Below, in pieces: positions 57,818 through 64,000 of a stretch of 64,000 nt of DNA. Position 1 is the first letter of the stretch, and the number at the start of each line of letters is the position of its first letter. The stretch comes from CAVXGU01 sp963761615 (GTDB taxonomy: Bacteria > Acidobacteriota > Vicinamibacteria > Vicinamibacterales > CAVVIG01): positions 558,001 to 622,000 of the forward strand of contig CAVXGU010000003.1 of assembly GCA_963761615.1 (NCBI GenBank), read 5' to 3'. The notes under the pieces are model-generated. The model was given only the letters and a program-made list of their open reading frames with translations. It was not told where the DNA came from and searched no databases. Both the position numbers and the translations under genes were made by a program.

Positions 57818-58759
57818 CTATGGGGCGATCTGGGCGAGGGAGGCCTTCGCCTTGACGGCTTCGCCCGACGACGGATCGACGTCGAGGACCCGCCGCATCA
57901 GGTCGGCGGCCTGTGCGCGGTCGCCGCGTTCGAGCGCCAGCGTGCCCAGCTCGTAGAGCGGCTTGCCCCAGGCCGGATCGGCGGCGGCGGCGCGCTGGTA
58001 CCACGTGGCGGCGTCTGCCGCATTTCCTTTCGCCCGTTCGACGCTTCCGAGTGCGTCGAGGACATCGCGATCCGGGGTCGGCCCGCCGGCGGCCTTGAGC
58101 AGCACCGACTCGGCGGTCGCGGCGTCCCCGTTCTCGAGATGAGCCATCGCCAGGCCGACCGCCGCCTTCGGGTTGTCGGGATCGACGGCGAGCAGGGACT
58201 GGTAGGCCTCGATGGCGCCGGGGTAGTCCTTCCGGATGCGATCGATCGCGCCGATCTGCAGGTTGATCGACGAGAGCGCCGGGACGTCGTGGAGGATCGC
58301 CTGATAGGCGCTCAGGGCCTCGGTCCACTTGCTCGTCGCGAAGAGCTGGTCGGCGTCGGCGAGGCGGGCCTGCAGGTCTCGCGGCGATTCGTCGCCGAGC
58401 TCGGGGATGGGGCCGCCCACGCTGCGGGTCAGGCTGAAGAGCAGGGGCTGGGCGAGGCCGTCGGCCCCGACGCGGACCCGTCCGGCCTGCGCGTCGAACC
58501 CGGGCGCTTCGGCGGTGAACGTCCAGTCCCCGGCGCGGAGTCCGATCATGGCGAAGCGTCCTTTGGCGTCGGTGCTCGCCGTGAAGGCCTGCGGCTGCCC
58601 GCCCGAGTTCTCCGCACGGACCGTGGCGGCCTTGATCGGCTCGCCCATCTCGTCGCGGACGATGCCTCCCACGCGGCCCGACTGCGCCGCCGCGCCTGAG
58701 GCGAGTGAGGCGACGATGAGCGCGGCCAGCGCTGCGCGTCCGGGAGTCAGAGAACGCAT
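57818..58759 (-). CDS. Secreted carboxypeptidase-regulatory-like / TPR protein
   Basis: A 313-residue exported protein. Signal peptide ends ASGAAAQ (about residue 26). A CarboxypepD-reg beta-sandwich follows (GGIVRDEMGEPIKAATVRAE to WTFTAEAPGFD), then TPR repeats from about residue 135 to 310 (for example ALSAYQAILHDVP and AIEAYQSLLAVDPDNPKAAV). Such proteins probably act as scaffolds at the cell surface. The ATG at 58759 has AAGGGA nine bases upstream. First gene of the unit with the sulfatase and VWFA-like genes. Confidence 0.8.
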   Translation of the reverse strand: MRSLTPGRAALAALIVASLASGAAAQSGRVGGIVRDEMGEPIKAATVRAENSGGQPQAFTASTDAKGRFAMIGLRAGDWTFTAEAPGFDAQAGRVRVGADGLAQPLLFSLTRSVGGPIPELGDESPRDLQARLADADQLFATSKWTEALSAYQAILHDVPALSSINLQIGAIDRIRKDYPGAIEAYQSLLAVDPDNPKAAVGLAMAHLENGDAATAESVLLKAAGGPTPDRDVLDALGSVERAKGNAADAATWYQRAAAADPAWGKPLYELGTLALERGDRAQAADLMRRVLDVDPSSGEAVKAKASLAQIAP

Positions 58760-58806
58760 CGCCACAGTCCCTTCTCGAACCACCGTCGTTTTGAAGAGTG
58801 ACCGCC

Positions 58807-58812
58807 AGTATA
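58807..58812 (-). promoter_or_regulatory. Predicted -10 box of the CarboxypepD-reg/TPR unit
   Basis: TATACT on the minus strand, about 47 bases before the ATG at 58759. No convincing -35 box. Confidence 0.4.
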
Positions 58813-58860
58813 GCGTGAATTGCGGCTGCGGGGCAGCGCGCCGCGCAGGCCCGACGGGCC

Positions 58861-59286
58861 CTAGATCAGCCAGGTCGGCTGATAGAGCAGCACGTACACG
58901 AGCACGCCGGTGACCGAGACGTAGAGCCAGATCGGGAAGGTCCAGCGGGCGATCCGCCGGTGCTTCGCGAACCGGCGCTTGAGCCCGCGCGACAGCGTGA
59001 TGATGGCGAGCGGGAGCACGACGGCGGCCAGCGAGACGTGCGTGATGAGGATCGTGAAGTAGATGGGCCGCACGACGCCCTGGCGCGTGAAGGGCACCTC
59101 TCCGACCTGCGCGTGATACGCGATGTAGGACACCAGGAAGAGGGACGAGGCGGTGAACGCGGCGATCATGAACCGGCGGTGCAGGTCGATCTTGCCGCTG
59201 CGGATCGACACGTAGCCGGCGAGCAGGAGCAAGCCGGCGACGGCATTCAGCGTGGCGTTGACGGCGGGGAGGTCGTGGACGGTCAC
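58861..59286 (-). CDS. DUF420-family membrane protein (cytochrome oxidase-associated)
   Basis: A 141-residue protein with four helices: LNAVAGLLLLAGYVSIRSG, LHRRFMIAAFTASSLFLVSYIAYH, ILITHVSLAAVVLPLAIITLSRG and WTFPIWLYVSVTGVLVYVLLY. Conserved histidines in DLHRRFM, IAYHAQ and ITHVSL are typical of DUF420 proteins, which accompany ctaB and cytochrome oxidase genes (CtaM-like). A role in oxidase assembly is inferred. The GTG at 59286 is 16 bases after the ctaB stop. Confidence 0.82.
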   Translation of the reverse strand: MTVHDLPAVNATLNAVAGLLLLAGYVSIRSGKIDLHRRFMIAAFTASSLFLVSYIAYHAQVGEVPFTRQGVVRPIYFTILITHVSLAAVVLPLAIITLSRGLKRRFAKHRRIARWTFPIWLYVSVTGVLVYVLLYQPTWLI

Positions 59287-59302
59287 GGTCTGGCTGTCGT
59301 GG

Positions 59303-60214
59303 TCAGGAGTTGGCGATCATCACGGCCCAGAGCACGGGCAGGTACACGATCGAGCCGAAGAACAGTGATCGCGCGGACGACTCGGTGCGCCGCAGGGCGA
59401 ACCGGATCGCCAGCGCGAGGAGCGCCAGGCCGCTCACGAGCGCGGCGCCGAGGTACCAGGATCCGCTCGCGCCGGTCAGCGCGGGAATCACGCTGACGGG
59501 AATCAGCGCCGCGGCGAAGATCGCGGCCTCCCGTCCCGTCCGGTGGCCGTCGGCATCGACGACCGCCAGCAGCGGGAATCCCGCCTTGCGGTAGTCCTCG
59601 CGATACATCCAGGCGATGGCCATGAAGTGCGGAATCTGCCACAGGAAGACGATGCCGAAGAGCGCGTAGGCGGTCAGCGAGAGCGACCCGCGCGCGGCCG
59701 CCCAGCCGATGAGCGGCGGCAACGCGCCCGGCACGGCGCCGACGAGCGTCGCGACCCGGGACCGGCGCTTCAACGGCGTGTAGATCGCCAGGTAGACGAC
59801 CAGCGTGGCCAGGGCGAGCACGGTTGCGAGCCGGTTGGTCGTCGCGGCCAGCAGCAGCAGCCCCGCCGTCGACAGCAGCAGGCCGAAGACGAGCGCTTCG
59901 CGCGGCGAGATTCGGTGATCCGGCAGGGGCCGCATCCGGGTTCGCGTCATCAACGCGTCGGTCTCGCGCTCGGCCAGCTGGTTGAGGGCCGCCGAGCCGC
60001 CGGCGACCAGGGCCGTACCCAGAATGGCGGGTGCCACGGCGAAGACGACGCCGGCGCCGGCGTCCGGCGCGCCCAGGTACGCGGCGGCCGCGCTCGTGAC
60101 GACCACGAGCAGGTTGAGGCGCGGCTTGGTCAGCGCGACGTAGTCGGAGATCCGGGACGAGGCGCGCGCCGGGACCGAGTCGGCCGACGCCACGCCTGCG
60201 GGGACGGGCTTCAC
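59303..60214 (-). CDS. ctaB: Protoheme IX farnesyltransferase (heme O synthase)
   Basis: A 303-residue UbiA-superfamily membrane prenyltransferase. The Asp-rich prenyl-diphosphate site reads LNQLAERETDALMTRTRMRPLP, and the second loop carries MAIAWMYREDYRKAGFPLL. It makes heme O for the oxidase. The GTG at 60214 overlaps the ctaA stop, so the two heme-modification steps are translationally coupled. Confidence 0.94.
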   Translation of the reverse strand: MKPVPAGVASADSVPARASSRISDYVALTKPRLNLLVVVTSAAAAYLGAPDAGAGVVFAVAPAILGTALVAGGSAALNQLAERETDALMTRTRMRPLPDHRISPREALVFGLLLSTAGLLLLAATTNRLATVLALATLVVYLAIYTPLKRRSRVATLVGAVPGALPPLIGWAAARGSLSLTAYALFGIVFLWQIPHFMAIAWMYREDYRKAGFPLLAVVDADGHRTGREAAIFAAALIPVSVIPALTGASGSWYLGAALVSGLALLALAIRFALRRTESSARSLFFGSIVYLPVLWAVMIANS

Positions 60215-61185
60215 GCGTCGGCCCCGGCGTGGTGTGTGAGGGCGAGCGGCCCCGCTGCTTCGGCGCGCCGGGCCGCCGCCCGCGGGAACCGCGCGCGCCA
60301 GCTTCGCAGCGTGAGCACGACCGAGGTGGCGAATACGGTCGCGCCGCACACGACGTGGACGCTGTTGATCCAGACGTTCCGCCTCGTGAGGACCGTCAGC
60401 CCGCCGAGGGTCACCTGCACGAGGACGAGCCCGGCCAGCAGCGTGGCCGGACGCGTGAGCTCGCGCCGGGCCGGGTGGTGGTACCAGACGTGCGCCGCGG
60501 TGGCGGCGATGGCGAGCGTGACCACGAGCGCGCCGACCCGATGCGAGAAGTTGATCGCGATCGCCGGGCTCCAGTGGTCCGGGATCAGGTGTCCGAACAT
60601 CAGCGGGAAGTCGGGAATGGCCAGGCCCGCGCCCGTGTGGCGCATCGTGGCGCCGAGCAGGATCTGGATGTAGATGATGACGGTCGTCGCCGTGGCGACC
60701 TGCCGCAGGCGGCCGTCGTCGACGATGTCCGCGCCGCGCCCGTCGCCGCGAAGCCAGCCCGGCGAGGTGAAGAGGGCGATGGAGACGGTGAGACAGAAGA
60801 AGATCTCGGCGAGGCCGGCGTGGGCCGTCGAGATCGGCGCGGGCAGGAAGAAGAGGACGGTGATGCCGCCGAGCACGCCCTGCGCGATGACGGCGCCGAG
60901 CGCGGTGACGCCGAGCCACTTCATCCAGCGCCGCGGGTCACTGCGCCAGAGCCAGACCGCGAGGACGATCGTGAGGAAGCCGACCGAGCTGGCGATCAGC
61001 CGGTGGCCGTGCTCGTAGAGGATGCCGCCGACCCACTTCGACGGCGGGAACGTGAACATGTTCCACCCGTAGGTGGTCGGCCAGTCCGGTACCGAGAGAC
61101 CGGATCCGGTGCTGGTGACCAGACTCCCGGCGAGCACCAGCAGCACGGTGCAGCCGGCGACGAACTTCGCGAATCGGTGGAGCAT
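60211..61185 (-). CDS. ctaA: Heme A synthase (COX15/CtaA family)
   Basis: A 324-residue eight-helix membrane protein. The four heme-ligand histidines are in YEHGHRLIAS, ISTAHAGLAE, NFSHRVGAL and NSVHVVCGA. It oxidises heme O to heme A. TGSGLSVPDWPTTYG and RHTGAGLAIPDFPLMFG are the repeated family motifs of the two halves. The ATG at 61185 has no obvious Shine-Dalgarno. Confidence 0.95.
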   Translation of the reverse strand: MLHRFAKFVAGCTVLLVLAGSLVTSTGSGLSVPDWPTTYGWNMFTFPPSKWVGGILYEHGHRLIASSVGFLTIVLAVWLWRSDPRRWMKWLGVTALGAVIAQGVLGGITVLFFLPAPISTAHAGLAEIFFCLTVSIALFTSPGWLRGDGRGADIVDDGRLRQVATATTVIIYIQILLGATMRHTGAGLAIPDFPLMFGHLIPDHWSPAIAINFSHRVGALVVTLAIAATAAHVWYHHPARRELTRPATLLAGLVLVQVTLGGLTVLTRRNVWINSVHVVCGATVFATSVVLTLRSWRARFPRAAARRAEAAGPLALTHHAGADA

Positions 61186-61236
61186 CGTTCCAGTGTCGGA
61201 GGTCCGGGCTGTTCGGGCCGTCGAGGGACAGCGGTC

Positions 61237-61262
61237 GGGAGGGTCCCTCCGGGGGCCCTCCC
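61237..61262. terminator. GC hairpin between the cupredoxin gene and ctaA
   Basis: GGGAGGG (61237-61243) can pair with CCCTCCC (61256-61262); an alternative overlapping stem is GGAGGG-t-CCCTCC. No T-run follows on the minus strand. It fills most of the 97-base gap and could attenuate or process the transcript. Confidence 0.3.
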
Positions 61263-61282
61263 AATCCGCACGGACTCAGGCG

Positions 61283-62089
61283 TTAGTTGGTCTTGGCGGC
61301 GTCGGACATCGAGTACGAGAAGCTGATGTCCTTCGTCTCCTTCGGCCCGATGGTGACGGTCTGGTCCTTCGTGCCGAGCTTCTCCTGCCACGCTTCGATC
61401 GTGTAGGTGCCCGGAGGCAGCCCGTCGATCTTGAACGTGCCGTCCTCGGCGCTGACCGCGTAGAAGGGATGCGGGAGCACGCCGACATAGGCGTTCATCC
61501 AGCCGTGGACGTCGCACTTGAACGGCACCATGACCTCGGGCGAGGTGAAGGTGTGCGTCATCTTCATGCCCTGGATCGGCTGGCCGTTGTTGAACTCCTG
61601 GTTGTTCTTCGGCATCGCGTGGATGTTGTGCAGGGTCGGGTCGCTGTTGACGATCTCCAGCGGCTGGCCGACCATGATGCCGAACACGTGCGGGTGGTAG
61701 CGGCAACCCTTCTGGTCGATCTCGACAGGGGTCGTCGGCGTGTCGAACACGTAGTTGCCGAGGCCGTCCTTGACGTACACGAAGACGTCGGCCATCTTGC
61801 CGTCCTTCACCATGTACGTTTCCTGGAACTGCGGCGTCTTGTTCTCCGACATGCACACCGGATCGGCGTTCATGTGGATGGGTTCATTCGCCGGCGCCTC
61901 GCCCTCGAACGCGATGGTGCCCGTCAGCGTCCCCGCGGTCGCCGGGTCGACCTTCTGCCCACCGCCCGCCGGCGTCGCCGCGGGCGCGGCCGCTGTGCTC
62001 GGTGCTTGCGATCCTCCGCCTCCGCACGCGGCGACCGACGCCGCGAGCGCCACCCCGAGAACACCGGCCCAGACATGTCGTAGATGCAT
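61283..62089 (-). CDS. Cupredoxin-like lipoprotein with C-terminal carboxypeptidase-regulatory-like domain
   Basis: A 268-residue lipoprotein: lipobox SVAAC with Cys22, then a Gly/Ala linker. The central domain resembles a type I copper protein, with HNIH (His154, His157) and a C-x2-H-x2-M cluster, CDVHGWM (Cys192, His195, Met198). A following beta segment, AVSAEDGTFKIDGLPPGTYTIEAW, matches CarboxypepD-reg. Electron transfer or copper handling at the periplasmic face beside oxidase assembly genes is inferred. The ATG at 62089 has AGGAG nine bases upstream. Confidence 0.82.
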   Translation of the reverse strand: MHLRHVWAGVLGVALAASVAACGGGGSQAPSTAAAPAATPAGGGQKVDPATAGTLTGTIAFEGEAPANEPIHMNADPVCMSENKTPQFQETYMVKDGKMADVFVYVKDGLGNYVFDTPTTPVEIDQKGCRYHPHVFGIMVGQPLEIVNSDPTLHNIHAMPKNNQEFNNGQPIQGMKMTHTFTSPEVMVPFKCDVHGWMNAYVGVLPHPFYAVSAEDGTFKIDGLPPGTYTIEAWQEKLGTKDQTVTIGPKETKDISFSYSMSDAAKTN

Positions 62090-62138
62090 TGCAGTCTTCT
62101 CCTGAGAACGAAAAATTGCGGCAGCTAGTGAACAACTT

Positions 62139-62164
62139 CCTATCATACCCCACGCAGTGATAGG
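62139..62164. promoter_or_regulatory. Inverted repeat over divergent -10 boxes (tRNA-Glu / cupredoxin)
   Basis: CCTATCA (62139-62145) and TGATAGG (62158-62164) form a perfect 7-bp inverted repeat with a 12-base spacer. It overlaps TATGAT on the minus strand (62147-62142) and TATCAT on the plus strand (62141-62146), candidate -10 boxes for the two divergent units. Confidence 0.4.
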
Positions 62165-62187
62165 ATCGTCGTTTCTTAGCGGCGTGT

Positions 62188-62262
62188 GGCGGTATCGTCT
62201 AGGGGTCAGGACACGTGGTTCTCAGCCACGGGACCGGGGTTCGAATCCCCGTACCGCTACCA
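62188..62262 (+). tRNA. tRNA-Glu (anticodon CTC)
   Basis: A complete cloverleaf of 75 bases with encoded CCA. The acceptor stem is GGCGGTA/TACCGCT (one G-U pair). The anticodon stem CGTGG/CCACG encloses TTCTCAG, giving anticodon CTC (62221-62223) for GAG codons. The T arm has GGTTCGAATCC. A strong terminator follows 29 bases later. Confidence 0.96.
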
Positions 62263-62290
62263 GATCTCCATAAATCTCCTCTCCACAACA

Positions 62291-62317
62291 GCCCCGGCGA
62301 TCGCCGGGGCTTTTTTT
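62291..62317 (+). terminator. Rho-independent terminator after tRNA-Glu
   Basis: GCCCCGGCGA followed directly by TCGCCGGGGC is a perfect 20-base palindrome, then seven Ts (62311-62317). It is the clearest intrinsic terminator in the window and also lies just past the 3' end of the convergent small membrane protein gene. Confidence 0.92.
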
Positions 62318-62328
62318 CGGTCCGCGGG

Positions 62329-62836
62329 TCACTCCGTCCAGACGAGCACGCGGGCGCCGTCCGGCGTCGTCGCGTCGAGGACGAGTCCGGGCCCGTGGCG
62401 CTCGAGATCGCCGATCGTCAGGCGCTCGACGCTGTCGGGCAGCGCGTCGAGTCCGTTGACACGCACGCGCCCCCGGCGCGCGAGGCGGAGGAGCCACGCG
62501 GGCAGATCGACCCGCACGAGCCGCCCCTGCCCGGCGTCGTAGGCGAGCACGTGGAGGGTCGTGGTGGTCCCGGGCGCGGCGCCGGCACCCGGCGTCAGGT
62601 GCGCCCGGCCGTCGCCGGACACGGTGACGAGCGGCGGTCCCGGGAGCTGGGCCCGCTGGCGGGCGAACGCCTGCTCGGCGTCGGCCGGCGCCCGCAGCGT
62701 CGAGTGCACGTGACGCGAGACCCAGTAGAATCCCGCCGCCGGCGACCGCCAGTCCGGCGACCACCAGGACGGTGAGGACGGCGAGCACGACCATCGGCCA
62801 CGAGTGCCGGTTTTTCGGCGGATTCGCGTCGGTCAT
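62329..62836 (-). CDS. Small membrane-anchored protein of unknown function (apparent frameshift at 62732-62734)
   Basis: From ATG 62836, with GAGGTG six bases upstream, the frame gives MTDANPPKNRHSWPMVVLAV and one membrane helix, then loses coding character. A second frame, containing FYWVSRHVHSTLRAP and continuing to LVLDATTPDGARVLVWTE at 62329, has good codon structure. One extra base in the CCC at 62732-62734 (GGG on the coding strand) accounts for the break; removing it gives about 168 residues with a single anchor and an exported domain. No family is recognised. Confidence 0.65.
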
Positions 62837-62897
62837 TGAGCACCTCACGGGGCGCAGCGCGCGCGCGAAAAATAATACGTCGACGCGGCGCGCGCGG

Positions 62898-62926
62898 TTG
62901 CGCCGCTTGTGATTTCTGCATACAAT
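62898..62926 (+). promoter_or_regulatory. Predicted promoter of ctaD
   Basis: TTGCGC (62898-62903) and TACAAT (62921-62926) are 17 bases apart, giving a leader of about 60 bases before ctaD. On the minus strand TATTAT near 62877-62872 could serve the divergent small membrane protein gene. Confidence 0.45.
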
Positions 62927-62995
62927 CACCAGCTACGCAGGTCGATTTTCGCCTCTATCGGTCGGCAGATACGCCTTCATTTAAGGAGTCGGGCG

Positions 62996-64000
62996 TTGGA
63001 TAACGCGACCACGGTCGGGACAGCCCACGGTCAGGCTGCGCACGGACACGCCGCGCACGCACACCACGAGGAACTGAGCTTCATCCGCAAGTACGTGTTC
63101 TCGCTGGATCACAAGGTGATCGGGATCCAGTACGCGGTGACGGGCCTGCTGTTCCTGCTCTTCGGCTTCACGCTGATGATGATCATGCGGTGGCAGCTGG
63201 CCTATCCCGGCTCGCCCATCCCGCTCATCGGATCGCTGTTCGGCCCCGACAAGGCGCCCGGCGGCATCATGCTGCCCGAGTTCTACAACCAGCTCGGCGC
63301 GATGCACGGCACGATCATGGTGTTCCTCGGCGTCGTCCCCCTCGCCGTCGGCGGGTTCGGGAACTTCGTGATGCCGCTCCAGATCGGGGCGCCCGACATG
63401 GCCTTCCCGAAGCTCAACATGATGAGCTACTGGGTCTACTTCGTCGGCGGCGTCACGATGCTCAGCAGCTTCTTCGTGCCGGGCGGATCGGCGCAGTCCG
63501 GCTGGACGTCCTACGCCCCGCTCTCGGTCATCCAGCTGGGCGACGGCCAGACGATCTGGCTCCTCGGCATGGTCTTCCTGATCACGTCGTCGCTGCTCGG
63601 GTCGGTGAACTTCATCACGACCATCGTGCAGCTGCGCGCGAAGGGCCTGAGCTTCATGCGGCTGCCGTTCTTCGTGTGGGCGCAGCTGGTCACCTCGTTC
63701 CTGCTGCTGCTCGCGTTCCCTCCGCTCGAGGCCGCGGGCGTGCTGCAGTTGATGGACCGCGTCGCCGGGACGAGCTTCTTCATGCCGACCGGCCTCGTCG
63801 TCGGGAACCAGCTGGTCGCCAACACCGGCGGCGGCAATCCGCTGATGTGGCAGCACCTGTTCTGGTTCCTCGCGCATCCCGAGGTCTACGTCCTCATTCT
63901 GCCGGCGATGGGCATCGTCTCCGAGATCATCGCGAACAACACGCGCAAGCCGCTGTGGGGCTACAAGACGCTGGTCTACGCGGTCATCTGGCTCGGCTTC
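62996..64000 (+). CDS. ctaD: Cytochrome c oxidase subunit I (5' part; runs off the window)
   Basis: The frame is open for 335 codons to the window edge. The start is TTG at 62996, seven bases after AAGGAG. The first about 25 residues are His-rich (AHGQAAHGHAAHAHHEE). The heme-copper oxidase core follows: SLDHKVIGIQY, the heme a ligand in GAMHGTIMVF, and WFLAHPEVYVLILPAMG with the CuB His and cross-linked Tyr. The later His pair and heme a3 ligand lie beyond the window. It is the catalytic, proton-pumping subunit. No subunit II gene lies immediately upstream. Confidence 0.93.
   Translation, partial: MDNATTVGTAHGQAAHGHAAHAHHEELSFIRKYVFSLDHKVIGIQYAVTGLLFLLFGFTLMMIMRWQLAYPGSPIPLIGSLFGPDKAPGGIMLPEFYNQLGAMHGTIMVFLGVVPLAVGGFGNFVMPLQIGAPDMAFPKLNMMSYWVYFVGGVTMLSSFFVPGGSAQSGWTSYAPLSVIQLGDGQTIWLLGMVFLITSSLLGSVNFITTIVQLRAKGLSFMRLPFFVWAQLVTSFLLLLAFPPLEAAGVLQLMDRVAGTSFFMPTGLVVGNQLVANTGGGNPLMWQHLFWFLAHPEVYVLILPAMGIVSEIIANNTRKPLWGYKTLVYAVIWLGF

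Overview
The window is one contiguous, strongly GC-rich bacterial chromosome segment with tightly packed, mostly housekeeping genes. No insertion sequence, prophage, CRISPR array or rRNA operon is visible. The host looks like a diderm: there are Pal-type and other lipoproteins, a TolC-family outer-membrane protein and LPS-type glycosyltransferases. Three VWFA-like secreted proteins, a sulfatase-TPR protein and a carboxypeptidase-regulatory/TPR protein suggest Acidobacteriota, perhaps Vicinamibacteria. That placement is inferred from gene families, not from a marker phylogeny.

Layout. 1-6.6 kb: 3' end of queC, then a minus-strand operon (GldA/F/G-like ABC exporter, DUF4340 protein, dacB). 6.7-14.6 kb: a peroxiredoxin, an ArsR/SmtB sensor with a P1B Zn/Cd ATPase, a CNNM/CorC membrane protein, a REC-PilZ protein, a LysW-like acidic zinc-ribbon protein coupled to larE, a methyltransferase and a Pal-like lipoprotein. 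14.7-27.3 kb: pyrimidine genes in three units, pyrK-pyrD-pyrF-glutaredoxin (minus), pyrR-pyrB-pyrC (plus) and pyrE (plus), interleaved with an alkaline-phosphatase-superfamily membrane enzyme, a TIGR02757 protein, two glycosyltransferases and a TolC-family protein. 26.7-33.7 kb: pyrE-truA-uppS-cdsA-dxr-rseP, a coiled-coil/glycine-zipper protein and a macro-domain protein. 33.7-42.6 kb: a long minus-strand unit of two VWFA-like proteins, a CcsA/HemX protein, hemA, hemC, cobA-hemD fusion, hemB and hemL. 42.8-52.0 kb: nuoA-C-D-H-J-K-L-M-N. 52.1-54.7 kb: atpZ-atpI-like-atpB-atpE-atpF. 54.8-58.8 kb: a minus-strand unit of carboxypeptidase-regulatory/TPR, sulfatase-TPR and VWFA-like proteins. 58.9-64 kb: cupredoxin lipoprotein, ctaA, ctaB, DUF420 protein, tRNA-Glu(CTC), a small membrane protein and the start of ctaD.

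Functional threads. The right half is respiratory: tetrapyrrole synthesis, cytochrome c assembly, complex I, the F0 sector, heme A synthesis and cytochrome oxidase. The complex I cluster lacks every Fe-S subunit (B, E, F, G, I), and the ATP synthase cluster lacks every F1 subunit, so the partners must be elsewhere. The pyrR unit has a leader closely matching a PyrR-binding RNA hairpin, placed over the ribosome-binding site of a 23-codon leader ORF that overlaps the pyrR start.

Genes are often joined by 1-4 nt stop/start overlaps. Several genes without a Shine-Dalgarno sequence have a TATACT-like -10 box 6-8 nt before the start codon, which predicts leaderless transcripts. Three genes (larE, ccsA/hemX and a small membrane protein) each appear interrupted by one extra base; these are either real lesions or sequence errors. 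Most intergenic gaps are under 200 bases and none exceeds 300.
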